From Mesorhizobium metallidurans STM 2683 (GTDB lineage: Bacteria; Pseudomonadota; Alphaproteobacteria; Rhizobiales; Rhizobiaceae): a DNA stretch of 43,477 bases. The translations under genes and the position numbers were made by a program. Positions 34,145 through 43,117 of this stretch are shown piece by piece. The stretch spans positions 1 through 43,477 of the forward strand of contig NZ_CAUM01000126.1 in the NCBI RefSeq assembly GCF_000350085.1, read 5' to 3'. Position 1 is the first letter of the stretch, and the number at the start of each line of letters is the position of its first letter. A model generated the notes under the pieces. It was not told the DNA's origin and searched no databases. It was given only the letters and a program-made list of their open reading frames with translations.

Positions 34145-35338
34145 ATGAGCAGTCCCCACGACGTCGTCATATCAGGCATCGGCCTTGTCTCTTCGCTGGG
34201 AGAGGGTCCAGATGCACACTGGCAAAAGCTCACTCAGCCGGGTGTGCGGCCGGTGCTGGAAGCCTCGCGCTTCGCGCCCTATACCGTTCATCCGCTGCCG
34301 GCGATCGACTGGAACTTGCAGATCGCCAAGCGCGGCGACCAGCGGCAGATGGAAACCTGGCAGCGGCTTGGCACCTATTCCGCCGGCCTGGCGCTCGACG
34401 ATGCCGGCATCAAGGGCGATGACGGGCTTTGCGCGACCATGGACATGGTGGTGGCCGCCGGCGGCGGCGAGCGCGACGAGGCGGTCGATGCCGCGATCCT
34501 CGCCGCTTCGGAAAGCCGCAACGACCGCGACGTGCTGCTCAACGAGAAACTGACCACCGAATTGCGGCCGACGCTGTTTCTGGCGCAGCTTTCCAATCTG
34601 CTCGCCGGCAACATCTCCATCGTCCACAAGGTGACCGGATCGTCGCGCACCTTCATGGGCGAGGAAGGTGCCGGCGTCGCCGCCGTCGAGACGGCGGCAG
34701 CCCGCATCCGCTCCGGCCAGTCGACGCATATTCTGGTCGGCGGCGCCTTCCAGACCGAACATTCCGACATGCTGCTCGGCTATGAGCTGGCCGGTTACCT
34801 GCATCGCGGCGCCTGGAAGCCGGTCTGGCAAAGGCAAGGCGGCGAAGGCGGCGGCGTGGTGACCGGGTCCGGCGGCGCATTCCTCGTTCTGGAGCAACGC
34901 GAGCACGCGGTGAAGCGTGGGCGCAAGATCTACGCCGAACTCGGCGCGGTCGTTTCCGGACGCGCCAGGCGCCCGCGGGGCGGACTCGATAACGAGATCG
35001 CCGCGTTGCTCAAGCAGGCTGCATTGCCGAACGGCGAGCTGCTTGCCATCTCCGGTGCTTCGGGCGCCCATGCCGCGACCGCAGCCGAGAAGTCGGTGCT
35101 CGACGCCAATCCGGCGATTGCCGCGCGCGCCTTTTCATCGCTGACCGGCCATATGAAGGAAGCGCAGTTTCCCTTTGCCGTGGCGCTGGCGGCGCTGGCC
35201 GCCGACCGCAAGGCCGCCTACCCCGTCTTTGACGCCGCCAACGAGAAGCCGTTCAGCGGCATCCCCAGGGCCGTCCTTGCAACGGCGATCGGCTATCACC
35301 AATTCGAGGGCGTGGCGCTGGTCAAGGCTGCCGATTAA
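34145..35338 (+). CDS. Ketosynthase-like FabF2XL lacking catalytic residues
   Basis: This 397-residue thiolase-fold protein of the very-long-chain cluster corresponds by position to FabF2XL. It keeps the ketosynthase frame (VVISGIGLVSSLG at the N-terminus, AGVAAVETAAARIRSGQ) but not the chemistry. The nucleophile position reads VTGSSRTF (S166/S167) instead of an ACAS cysteine motif. The first catalytic histidine motif (NAHGTSTP) is replaced by ISGASGAH. Only the last histidine, H336 in SLTGHMKEA, remains. It resembles chain-length-factor partners of type II ketosynthases. FabF1XL, encoded 19 bp downstream, has all residues, so a heterodimer is likely. Confidence 0.85.
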   Translation: MSSPHDVVISGIGLVSSLGEGPDAHWQKLTQPGVRPVLEASRFAPYTVHPLPAIDWNLQIAKRGDQRQMETWQRLGTYSAGLALDDAGIKGDDGLCATMDMVVAAGGGERDEAVDAAILAASESRNDRDVLLNEKLTTELRPTLFLAQLSNLLAGNISIVHKVTGSSRTFMGEEGAGVAAVETAAARIRSGQSTHILVGGAFQTEHSDMLLGYELAGYLHRGAWKPVWQRQGGEGGGVVTGSGGAFLVLEQREHAVKRGRKIYAELGAVVSGRARRPRGGLDNEIAALLKQAALPNGELLAISGASGAHAATAAEKSVLDANPAIAARAFSSLTGHMKEAQFPFAVALAALAADRKAAYPVFDAANEKPFSGIPRAVLATAIGYHQFEGVALVKAAD

Positions 35339-35357
35339 ACTGTTTCAGGGAATAAAG

Positions 35358-36629
35358 ATGGCCAATCTCAGAGATCACATGGGCAGGTCGATCGTTGCTG
35401 TTACCGGCATCGGCGTGGTGACATCGCTCGGCGTCGGCAAGACCGACAATTGGGCAGCACTCACCTCAGGCCGGTCCGGCATCCATCCGATCACCCGCTT
35501 TCCGGTCGATCATCTGAACACCCGCATTTCCGGCATGGTCGACTTCCTGCCGTCCAGTTCGAAGGGCGCCAGCCTTCTCACCTATGAGCTGGCCGAAACC
35601 GCTGCACAGGAAGCGGTAGCCGAATCCGGCCTCGATGCCGACGATTTCGGCGGACCGCTTTTCCTCGCTTCGCCGCCGGTTGAACTCGACTGGAGCGAGC
35701 GCTTTTCGCTCTACAATTCCGACAGCCAAGACATCGGCTCCGAACGGCTGCTGCGCGTGGCGCGGGGCCTCAAGGTAACAGACATTTTCGAAACCACCCA
35801 GTTCGGTTCGATCGCCGACCGGCTGGCCGACCGTTTCGGCACGCGCGGCCTGCCGATCACGCTGTCGACGGCCTGCGCCTCCGGCGCCACCGCCATCCAG
35901 CTCGGCGTCGAGGCGATCCGTCGCGGCGAATGCGACAGGGCATTGTCGATCGGCGCCGACGGCTCGGCGACCGCCGAGGCGCTTATCCGCTTTTCGCTGC
36001 TTTCAGCACTTTCCACCCACAACGACCTCCCCGAAAAGGCCTCGAAACCCTTTTCCAAGGATCGCGACGGGTTTGTTCTCGCCGAAGGTTCCGGCGCGCT
36101 GGTGCTGGAGTCGCTGGAGGCCGCACTTGCCCGCGGCGCGACCATCCTCGGCATCATGCGCGGTTGCGGTGAAAAGGCCGACGATTTCCACCGCACTCGC
36201 TCGAAGCCCGACGGTTCGCCGGCGATTGCCGCCGTTCGCGCCGCTCTTGCCGATGCGGGCCTGAGCGAAGACGAGATCGACTATGTCAACGCGCATGGCA
36301 CCTCGACGCCGGAAAACGACAAGATGGAGCATCTGTCGCTGTCGACGGTGTTCGGCGAGCGGATCGGCTCGATGCCGATCTCGTCGAACAAGTCGATGAT
36401 CGGCCACACGCTGTCGGCCGCCGGCGCCGTCGAGGCCGCGTTCTCGCTGATGACCATGCGCGAGAGCGTCATTCCACCGACCATAAACTACGACAATCCC
36501 GATCCGGCGATCGTGCTCGACGTGGTGCCGAACCAGAAGCGCAACGCCGAGGTTGGCAGCGTTTTGTCGAATTCCTTTGGCTTCGGCGGCCAGAACACCT
36601 GCCTTGTCATGGCGCGGGAACCGGTTTAA
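35358..36629 (+). CDS. 3-oxoacyl-ACP synthase FabF1XL
   Basis: This 423-residue condensing enzyme elongates acyl chains on AcpXL. The triad is complete: C173 in STACASGATAIQ, H313 in NAHGTSTP and H350 in SNKSMIGHTLSAAGAVEA, with K345. CAGGGA lies before ATG 35358 (MANLRDHMGR), the correct start; the long upstream frame overlaps FabF2XL. It is 19 bp downstream of its cysteine-less relative. Its length is near the usual 410-425 residues. Confidence 0.92.
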   Translation: MANLRDHMGRSIVAVTGIGVVTSLGVGKTDNWAALTSGRSGIHPITRFPVDHLNTRISGMVDFLPSSSKGASLLTYELAETAAQEAVAESGLDADDFGGPLFLASPPVELDWSERFSLYNSDSQDIGSERLLRVARGLKVTDIFETTQFGSIADRLADRFGTRGLPITLSTACASGATAIQLGVEAIRRGECDRALSIGADGSATAEALIRFSLLSALSTHNDLPEKASKPFSKDRDGFVLAEGSGALVLESLEAALARGATILGIMRGCGEKADDFHRTRSKPDGSPAIAAVRAALADAGLSEDEIDYVNAHGTSTPENDKMEHLSLSTVFGERIGSMPISSNKSMIGHTLSAAGAVEAAFSLMTMRESVIPPTINYDNPDPAIVLDVVPNQKRNAEVGSVLSNSFGFGGQNTCLVMAREPV

Positions 36630-36667
36630 GCGAGCGCTCTTTCCGCTCAACAGAACCGACAGGCTCC

Positions 36668-37696
36668 ATGCGCGCACTGCAACTTATCGAGGATCGCCGT
36701 CTTGAGACGGTGGACCTGCCGCCCCCACCGCCGCCTTCGCTCGGCGAAGTGACGCTGCGCATCAAGGCGGTGGCGCTGAACCATATCGACGTCTGGGGCT
36801 GGCGCGGCATGGCCTTCGCCAGGCGCAAGCTGCCGCTGGTCGTCGGCGCCGAAGCCTCCGGCGAGGTCGAGGCCGTCGGCCCTGGCGTCTCCAGCCTGGC
36901 GCCGGGGCAATTGGTGTCGATCTATGGCGCGCGCACTTGCGGGCTTTGCCGCGCCTGCCGCGAAGGCCGCGACAATCTCTGCGAGCATGTTTCCGGCGTT
37001 CACGGCTTCCATCTCGATGGCTTTGCGCAGGAGAAAATAAACCTGCCGGCGCGCCTGCTGGTCCCTGCCCCGCCCGGCGTGACCGACATCGGCGCTGCCG
37101 TTGCACCGGTAACCTTCGGCACGGTCGAGCATATGCTGTTCGACAACGCCAGGCTGCAGCCCGGCGAGACCATCCTCGTCCATGCCGGCGGCTCGGGCAT
37201 CGGCTCCGCCGCGATCCAGCTCGCCAGGAAAATGGGCTGCACCGTGATCACCACGGTCGGTTCCAACGAGAAGATCGACAAGGCCAAGGCACTTGGCGCC
37301 GATCATGTCATCAACTACCGCGACGACCGTTTCGAAGGCATCGTGCGCAAGCTGACCAAGAAGAAGGGCGTCGACGTCGTCTTCGAGCATGTCGGCGCCG
37401 ACACCTTTGCCGCCTCGATGCTGTGCCTGAAACGCGGCGGTCGCCTGGTGACCTGCGGCTCGACCTCGGGCGTGTCGACGCAGATCAATCTGATGCAATT
37501 GTTCCAGCAGCAGCTGAAACTGCTCGGCTCCTTCGGCTGCCGCATGGGAAACATGGCCGACGCCATGCAGAAAATGGCGGCGGGGCTGGTCTCTCCGGTC
37601 ATCGACACCGAGGTCGGCTTCGATGGCATTGACGCGGCCTTGAAGCGCATGGAAGGCCGCGACGTGTTCGGCAAGATCATCTTGCGTGTCGGCTGA
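36668..37696 (+). CDS. MDR-family dehydrogenase of the lipid A cluster, catalytic zinc ligands lost
   Basis: This 342-residue protein is the alcohol dehydrogenase-like member found in acpXL clusters. The nucleotide-binding motif is HAGGSGIGSAAIQ. Four cysteines of the structural zinc loop remain (CGLCRACREGRDNLC), but the catalytic zinc site has gone: ALNHIDVWGW has Asn where Cys is expected, and GAE replaces GHE. That pattern is like zinc-free quinone/enoyl reductases, so an enoyl reduction step in chain elongation is a reasonable but unproven guess. The gene ends 2 bp before lpxXL. Confidence 0.87.
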   Translation: MRALQLIEDRRLETVDLPPPPPPSLGEVTLRIKAVALNHIDVWGWRGMAFARRKLPLVVGAEASGEVEAVGPGVSSLAPGQLVSIYGARTCGLCRACREGRDNLCEHVSGVHGFHLDGFAQEKINLPARLLVPAPPGVTDIGAAVAPVTFGTVEHMLFDNARLQPGETILVHAGGSGIGSAAIQLARKMGCTVITTVGSNEKIDKAKALGADHVINYRDDRFEGIVRKLTKKKGVDVVFEHVGADTFAASMLCLKRGGRLVTCGSTSGVSTQINLMQLFQQQLKLLGSFGCRMGNMADAMQKMAAGLVSPVIDTEVGFDGIDAALKRMEGRDVFGKIILRVG

Positions 37697-37698
37697 GA

Positions 37699-38697
37699 AT
37701 GCTCGGCAAGGCTTTCAGGAAGGTCCGCCGCGACCTGGCGTTTCGCCACGGCAGGCGGCTTCGCCAGTTCAATTACTGGCTGGTAGCGCGCGCCGCGATG
37801 GCGATGATTTCGCTGCTGCGTCTGCTGCCGGTCGACAGCGCGCTCAATTTCGCCGACCGCGTCGCCCGCCGCATTGGTCCCTGGGTCGGTCGCCACAACG
37901 TCGCCATCGACAATTTGCGCAAGGCCTATCCGGAAAAGAGCGAAAGCGAGATCCAGGCTATCGCCTCCGACATGTGGGGCAACATGGCGCGCCTCGCGGC
38001 GGAATACATCTTTCTCGACGCCTTGTTCGACTTTGATCCGGCCGCGTCGAAGCCGGGCCGCGTCGAGGTCAAGGGGATAGACCATTTCGTAGAGATCGCC
38101 GGCGAGGAAAAGCCGCATATCATCTTCACCGGGCACCTCGGCAATTTCGAATTGCTTCCGGTCGCTGCCGCCACCTTCGGCATGAACATCACGGCGCTGT
38201 TTCGCCCGCCCAACAATCCTTATCTTGCCGACTACATCCTCTCGACGCGCCGCTCGACCATGGGCTCCCTGCTGCCCTCCTCGACCGGCGCGTCATTCGC
38301 TCTGGCAGGCATCCTGGAGAAGGGCGGCAATATCGGCGTCCTCGTCGACCAGAAATTCTCGGGCGGGCTCGAAACGACCTTTTTCGGCCGCCCTTGCGAG
38401 AGCAACCGGATCCTGGGCACCCTGGCACGGCACTATGACTGCGATGTCTATCCAGCGCGTTGCGTGCGCCTGCCGGGCAACCGCTTCCGGCTCGAGATCG
38501 AGGACAGGCTGACCTTGCCGCGCACCGCCGGCGGCAGCGTCGACGTCCATGCCACCACCCAGCTTCTCAACGACGTCGTCGAGCGCTGGGTGCGCGCGGA
38601 TCCCGGCCAGTGGATGTGGTTCCACAAAAGGTGGGAAATCAGCACTCGCCGCAAAAGGCGGCGTCAGCAGGCGACAGAGCAAGGCGAAGCCGCCTGA
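37699..38697 (+). CDS. lpxXL: Lipid A very-long-chain acyltransferase LpxXL
   Basis: This 332-residue inner-membrane enzyme of the LpxL/HtrB family transfers the long acyl chain from AcpXL to lipid A. The catalytic HX4E motif is H146-L-G-N-F-E151. A membrane segment lies at about residues 28-45 (LVARAAMAMISLLRLL), and conserved GVLVDQKFSGG follows. It begins 2 bp after the dehydrogenase stop. The C-terminus is basic. An intrinsic terminator follows at 38779. It is the last gene of the cluster. Confidence 0.93.
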   Translation: MLGKAFRKVRRDLAFRHGRRLRQFNYWLVARAAMAMISLLRLLPVDSALNFADRVARRIGPWVGRHNVAIDNLRKAYPEKSESEIQAIASDMWGNMARLAAEYIFLDALFDFDPAASKPGRVEVKGIDHFVEIAGEEKPHIIFTGHLGNFELLPVAAATFGMNITALFRPPNNPYLADYILSTRRSTMGSLLPSSTGASFALAGILEKGGNIGVLVDQKFSGGLETTFFGRPCESNRILGTLARHYDCDVYPARCVRLPGNRFRLEIEDRLTLPRTAGGSVDVHATTQLLNDVVERWVRADPGQWMWFHKRWEISTRRKRRRQQATEQGEAA

Positions 38698-38738
38698 GCA
38701 GAAAACCGCGATGCGGGCATTTCGCGGTGACGGCATTT

Positions 38739-38765
38739 ATGCTATTGATGTGTGCACGGTGCTGA
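38739..38765 (+). other. Possible 8-residue leader-like ORF (MLLMCARC) before the terminator
   Basis: An ATG-to-TGA reading of eight codons ends 13 bp before the terminator hairpin and has two cysteine codons. It has no clear ribosome site and no downstream gene in the same direction, so it may mean nothing. Confidence 0.15.
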
Positions 38766-38778
38766 TTTGCGCCAACGA

Positions 38779-38802
38779 CCCGCCTGCCGTGGCGGGTTTT
38801 TT
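38779..38802 (+). terminator. Rho-independent terminator of the acpXL-lpxXL operon
   Basis: CCCGCC (38779-38784), loop TGCCGT and GGCGGG (38791-38796) are followed by six T. It lies 81 bp after the lpxXL stop and faces the convergent ABC operon. Confidence 0.85.
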
Positions 38803-38928
38803 GTTTCCGACCGCTCGATGGCCGCCAGGCAGCTTGGTTTCAAGTTTCGGTCCTTTCGGCATGGTTTCACCGCCAGGTCCTTGGCGCCGCCGCAGATGGC
38901 GTCGCTCCGTTGGTGGGAATCTGATCGG

Positions 38929-39708
38929 TCAAAGCCTTGCCCCATCGGCCGTAAGTGCGTGCTCTCGCGTGCCGGAGACGATGATCTCCAGGACCTCATG
39001 CTCGTCGGTGTTCCTGATGTAGCGATCACCGACGTTCTCGCCGCGCTTCAGCACCATCACGCGGTCGCCCACAGCGAAGATGTCAACGAGGCGGTGGGAA
39101 ATGATGATCTGGGCAACGCCCTGCTTTTTCAGTTCCAGCATGGTCTCGAGCAGCCGCTCGGTCGCCATCACCGAGAGATTGGCGGTCGGCTCGTCAAGGA
39201 TCACCACGCGCGGCTGGAAGGAGATGGCGCGGGCAATCGCCACAGATTGCTGGCGGCCGCCCGACAGGCTCTCGACCTTTTGATAGACGGAGTTCACGTC
39301 GACCTTGAGTCGCTTCAGCACGCTGTCGGCTTCCGCGTACATTTTCCGCCGATTGACGAAAAGGCCCTTGCGCGGCCAACGGCCAAGAAAGATGTTCTGA
39401 CCGACATCCATATTCCCGCAAAGAGCGAAATCCTGGTAGATCATCTCGATGCCGGCGTCGCGGCTTTCGTGCGGGCTCTTGAAGTGCACCGGCTGCCCGG
39501 CGACGAACACCTCGCCGGCGTCGCGCTGATAGGCGCCGGTCAGGATCTTCATCAGCGTCGACTTGCCGGCCGAGTTGTCACCGACGAGGCCCAGGATCTC
39601 GCCGGGATAGAGCACGAGGTCGACGTTGCGGAGCGCCTGCACCGCACCGAAGGCTTTTTCGATGCCCCGCATTTCTACGATCGGTGCAGGCGTGGTCGCG
39701 TCACGCAT
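38929..39708 (-). CDS. Sugar-type ABC transporter single-domain ATPase (FrcA-like)
   Basis: This 259-residue ATPase of the carbohydrate-uptake-2 group has Walker A GDNSAGKST (K49), signature LSGGRQQSVAIARA, Walker B VVILDEPTANLSV and the switch histidine in IISHRLVDIFAVGDRV. It contains one nucleotide-binding domain, like FrcA, rather than the tandem pair of RbsA. ATG 39708 overlaps the permease stop by 8 bp (ATGCGTGA), so the two are translated together. It is the last gene of the binding protein-permease-ATPase operon. Confidence 0.92.
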   Translation of the reverse strand: MRDATTPAPIVEMRGIEKAFGAVQALRNVDLVLYPGEILGLVGDNSAGKSTLMKILTGAYQRDAGEVFVAGQPVHFKSPHESRDAGIEMIYQDFALCGNMDVGQNIFLGRWPRKGLFVNRRKMYAEADSVLKRLKVDVNSVYQKVESLSGGRQQSVAIARAISFQPRVVILDEPTANLSVMATERLLETMLELKKQGVAQIIISHRLVDIFAVGDRVMVLKRGENVGDRYIRNTDEHEVLEIIVSGTREHALTADGARL

Positions 39709-41956
39709 GGGTGGTTTCCGCCGTTCTTGTGCGCCGCGCAAGGCGCGCCCGCAGGTGGCCGAAGATGTTGGCCTGGCGCACCCAGATATCGATCAGCACC
39801 GCCACGATCAGGATGCCGCCGATGAAGACGTTGATCCAGTGCTGCGGCATTGTGAAGCCCTGGACATTGAGCTGCAGCAGCCCCCGGATCAGGGTGATCA
39901 CCGCCGCCCCGGCGAGCGCCCCGATCACAGTGCCGTAACCGCCGAAGATCGAACCGCCGCCGATGATCACCGAGGCGATGGCGTCGAGTTCGCGGAACTG
40001 GCCGGCCACCGGGTTGAAGCTGCGGAAGTAGGCGACGTTGATGATCCCGGCCATTGTCGCGCAGAACGCCGCCAGCATGAGCGCGAGGAACCGCACCCGG
40101 TTGGTATTGATCCCGGCATAAGCGGCGGCGCGAATATTGCCGCCGGTCGCATAGACCTTCTGCCCGAACGGCATGTAGGCGAGCACGACGCCGGCAAGCA
40201 GGGCGACGAACAGCATCCAGATGGTCTGGACGCTCACCACCTCGGCGACCGAGCGCAGGAGCCCGTCCGGCAGCGAGATGCGGTAGTGCAGCAGGATGTC
40301 GTACACCTTGCGGCCAAGCAGGTTGTAGCCTTCGGGCCAGCCGGTAAGCTGCTGCCCGGCGACGAACCAGGCGGCGAGGCCGCGGGCGATGTAGAACATG
40401 CCGAGCGTGGCGATGAAGGCCGGCAGCTTGAAGCCGACGGTAACAATCGCGTTGACGAGGCCGGCGCACATGCCCGCGAGCAGGCCCATCGCCACGGCGG
40501 TCACGGGGTCGGCGCCGAGGACCTTGAGGAAATAGGCTGCGGTGCTGCCGGCGAGAGCGAGCACCGCCCCGACGGAGAGGTCGATATCGCCGGCGGCGAT
40601 GACGTAGGTGAGCCCGATGGTGATCAGCGCAAGCTCGGTGTAATTGAGCAGGATCGCGAAGCTGTTGGACAGGTTCCACCAGTAGTCCGGTCGGAGCGCG
40701 AGGCCGGTCAGCCACAGGAGAACGGTCAGGACGATGGCGAGCGCGTCGCGCCGGGCGAGGAACTTGCCGAACCTGGTGGCCGACAGCGCCATGTCGGTGG
40801 CCATCGCGCCCTTGGTCTGCACCCCCTCGATCGCGATGCCGCCGATCTCGTAGGCTGGCGGCGGCGGTCGGCCGCGGAGCCAGGCCCAGAGGCGCCCTGC
40901 CACCTGACGACGGATGAGATAGGGCTCGATGAGCACCGCGACGATGAGCAGCAGCCCGAGGAACACCGGCACCGCGCCGACAGGTAGCGAGAAGACGGCG
41001 TTGACCGTGATCTCCTCGTCGCCGATCTTGATGATGCGCGTGATCGGCCAACCCTCGCGCAACACCTTGTCGAGCAGCACCACCAGCAGGGCGCCAAGGC
41101 AGGATCCGACGACCCGGCCGCGGCCGCCGAGGATCGAGGCGCCGCCGATGATCACGGCGGCGATGACGGTCAGCTCACCGCTGACGCCGTAGAGGGGCGT
41201 CACGCCCTTGTCCTGGGCCGCTGACATCAGGCCGGCAAGCGCCGCGCAGAGCGAGGAGATCAGGTAGGCTCGGATGCGCACCCAGTTGGTCGGGATGCCG
41301 GCATAGGACGCCGCCTGCTCGTTGCCGCCGGTGGCGAAGGTCTCGTAGCCCCAGCGGGTCTTGGCGAGCACATGGGCGCCGATCACGGCGACAATGGCGA
41401 AGATCGCGATCTGGTTGTTGAAGCCGAGGAGGTTCGTCTCGCCAAGGTGGAAGAACAGCGGATGCTCGCTCGCTTTGGCGGGATAGTAGATCGACTGGCC
41501 GTGGGTCAGCGCCAGCACGAAGCCGCGGCCGATGAAGAGGATGGTCAGCGTGGCGATGAACGCCGGCACCTTCAGGATGGTGACGAGCACGCCGTTGATC
41601 AGCCCGATCAGCGTGCCGAGCAGCAGGCAGAGGACCACCGAGGGGACGATGCCGAGATCGAGGAAGCTCGGGGCGAACAGCCTGGCGAAGACGACGGCGA
41701 CCAGGCCGTAAGTGGAACCGACCGAAAGATCGAGGTCCTTGTTGACGATGACGAAGGTCACTCCGACCGCGATGATGGCAACCCGCGAGGTGTCGCGGAG
41801 TAGCGAGTGAAAGGCCCCTGTTGACCCGAAGAACGCGGGATTGACGAGAGCGCCGCCGAAATAGAGCAGCAAAAGCAAGGCAAGGAGGCCCACCTCCCAG
41901 CCGCCGACAATCTGGGACGGCGCACGGCCGAGCGATATGGTCGCGGTGGGCGCCAT
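39701..41956 (-). CDS. Fused double permease of a sugar-type ABC transporter
   Basis: This 751-residue membrane protein is two BPD_transp_2 (RbsC/FrcC-like) permeases joined head to tail. Half one covers about residues 20-350, with DLDLSVG at 74-80 and VIIGGASILGGRGRV at 268-282. Half two covers about 400-735, with DIDLSVG at 457-463 and VIIGGGSIFGGYGTV at 663-677. The linker (350-400) contains RGRPPPPAYEIGG and is presumably cytoplasmic. GAGGGGG lies just before ATG 41956. The frame has no interruption. Normally such permeases pair as separate chains. It follows the binding-protein gene by 78 bp and overlaps the ATPase gene by 8 bp. Confidence 0.92.
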   Translation of the reverse strand: MAPTATISLGRAPSQIVGGWEVGLLALLLLLYFGGALVNPAFFGSTGAFHSLLRDTSRVAIIAVGVTFVIVNKDLDLSVGSTYGLVAVVFARLFAPSFLDLGIVPSVVLCLLLGTLIGLINGVLVTILKVPAFIATLTILFIGRGFVLALTHGQSIYYPAKASEHPLFFHLGETNLLGFNNQIAIFAIVAVIGAHVLAKTRWGYETFATGGNEQAASYAGIPTNWVRIRAYLISSLCAALAGLMSAAQDKGVTPLYGVSGELTVIAAVIIGGASILGGRGRVVGSCLGALLVVLLDKVLREGWPITRIIKIGDEEITVNAVFSLPVGAVPVFLGLLLIVAVLIEPYLIRRQVAGRLWAWLRGRPPPPAYEIGGIAIEGVQTKGAMATDMALSATRFGKFLARRDALAIVLTVLLWLTGLALRPDYWWNLSNSFAILLNYTELALITIGLTYVIAAGDIDLSVGAVLALAGSTAAYFLKVLGADPVTAVAMGLLAGMCAGLVNAIVTVGFKLPAFIATLGMFYIARGLAAWFVAGQQLTGWPEGYNLLGRKVYDILLHYRISLPDGLLRSVAEVVSVQTIWMLFVALLAGVVLAYMPFGQKVYATGGNIRAAAYAGINTNRVRFLALMLAAFCATMAGIINVAYFRSFNPVAGQFRELDAIASVIIGGGSIFGGYGTVIGALAGAAVITLIRGLLQLNVQGFTMPQHWINVFIGGILIVAVLIDIWVRQANIFGHLRARLARRTRTAETTHA

Positions 41957-42034
41957 GGGTCCCCCTCTGGTTGTTGCCGTCGCTGCGGGGGAGTTCGCAC
42001 CCTCCCGCACCGATTTTAAACGTTCCGAGCGGAC

Positions 42035-43117
42035 TCAGTTCTCGAAGCGCTTGCCGACTTTCCCGACGGTCTCCTGCGTCACGAGTTGGGCGCGTGTGTC
42101 GAGGTTGGCTGCCGCGATGCCGCGATCGATCTGCAGATAGAGCTGCATGACCGGCCAGAAGCCCTGCAAGAAGGGCTGTTGCCCGAGCGCGCCGGTCAGA
42201 TCGCCGCTCTTGATCGCATCCTGCTGGGCCGGGCCGAGGTCGAAACCGTAGGCGCAGATCTTGCCGGTCATTCCGGTCTGAGCGACGGCCTTGGCAAGCG
42301 CCGGCGTGAACACGTTGTTGCCGGCGAATGCGCCAACGACGTCGCCGCGCGATTCGAACAGCGTCACGATGCCGTTCACCGGATCATTCGGATTGGTGTC
42401 GATACCGGTGTTCTCCGGACCCGCGTCGACCTTGAAGGCATCAAGCTTGCCGGCATCCCTCAAGCCCTTGACGATGGCGTTGAAAGCCGAAGTGACACGA
42501 TTGTTCACCTCGATGTTGCCCATTGCGGTCGACGACGGCAGGACGATCGAACCCTTCTCGATACCCTTGTCCGCGAGGCACTTGACGAGCGCCTCGCCGG
42601 CGATTGCGGCAGCGGAGGCGTCCTGGCCGGTGTGGCCGATGCCGCTGCGGTTGAGGATCGTGCCGTCAAAGGAATTGGTCGTGGCGACCGGTATGCCCTT
42701 CGCCTCGGCGGCCTTGACGATGTCGTTATAGGCGCCGACCTGGGGCGTTGTCATGATCAGCCCGTCGATCGTCGGATCCTGCACGATCTGGTTCAGGATT
42801 TCGATCTCGCGGGCAGGGTCGTCGGTCGGCGATTCCGAGCCGAGCAGCAGGATCTTGGCGCCGATCAGGTTGCCGGCGACGGTCGCGCCGACGTAGACCG
42901 GATCGAAGAAGCCATTGCCGGCGGTGTGTGTCACGATAGCGAAAGTGAGGCGACCATCGGCCGAATGGAAGTCCTTGGTACCGGGGGCTTCCTTTGCGGC
43001 TTCTTCGAAGCTGTAGCCGCCGACCGCCTTATCGACGCCGCCCGATTGTGCGTAGGCGTTCGATACGTCGAGCGATAACGCCGCGGCAAACGCCGCGAGC
43101 ACGAAAATGCGTTTCAT
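42035..43117 (-). CDS. Periplasmic sugar-binding protein (ABC transporter)
   Basis: This 360-residue type I periplasmic binding protein (ribose/fructose-binding-like, Peripla_BP_4) has signal peptide MKRIFVLAAFAAALSLD, probable cleavage after YAQ or AYA. Motifs include FAIVTHTAGNGFFDPVYVGA, GLIMTTPQ, IPVATTNSF and CAYGFDLGPAQQDAI. GGGAGGA lies 6 bp before ATG 43117. It heads the three-gene importer operon. The ligand is not readable; no catabolic genes are in the operon part shown. Confidence 0.92.
   Translation of the reverse strand: MKRIFVLAAFAAALSLDVSNAYAQSGGVDKAVGGYSFEEAAKEAPGTKDFHSADGRLTFAIVTHTAGNGFFDPVYVGATVAGNLIGAKILLLGSESPTDDPAREIEILNQIVQDPTIDGLIMTTPQVGAYNDIVKAAEAKGIPVATTNSFDGTILNRSGIGHTGQDASAAAIAGEALVKCLADKGIEKGSIVLPSSTAMGNIEVNNRVTSAFNAIVKGLRDAGKLDAFKVDAGPENTGIDTNPNDPVNGIVTLFESRGDVVGAFAGNNVFTPALAKAVAQTGMTGKICAYGFDLGPAQQDAIKSGDLTGALGQQPFLQGFWPVMQLYLQIDRGIAAANLDTRAQLVTQETVGKVGKRFEN

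Noticed and set aside
38871..38886. CGCCA...TGGCG hairpin downstream of the ABC ATPase gene
   Set aside because: A 5-bp stem with no T-run in the minus direction is too weak to call a terminator.
39626..40987. Plus-strand open frame of 453 residues opposite the fused permease
   Set aside because: Its composition (Asp, Glu, His, Gly rich) is the antisense of hydrophobic codons in GC-rich DNA.
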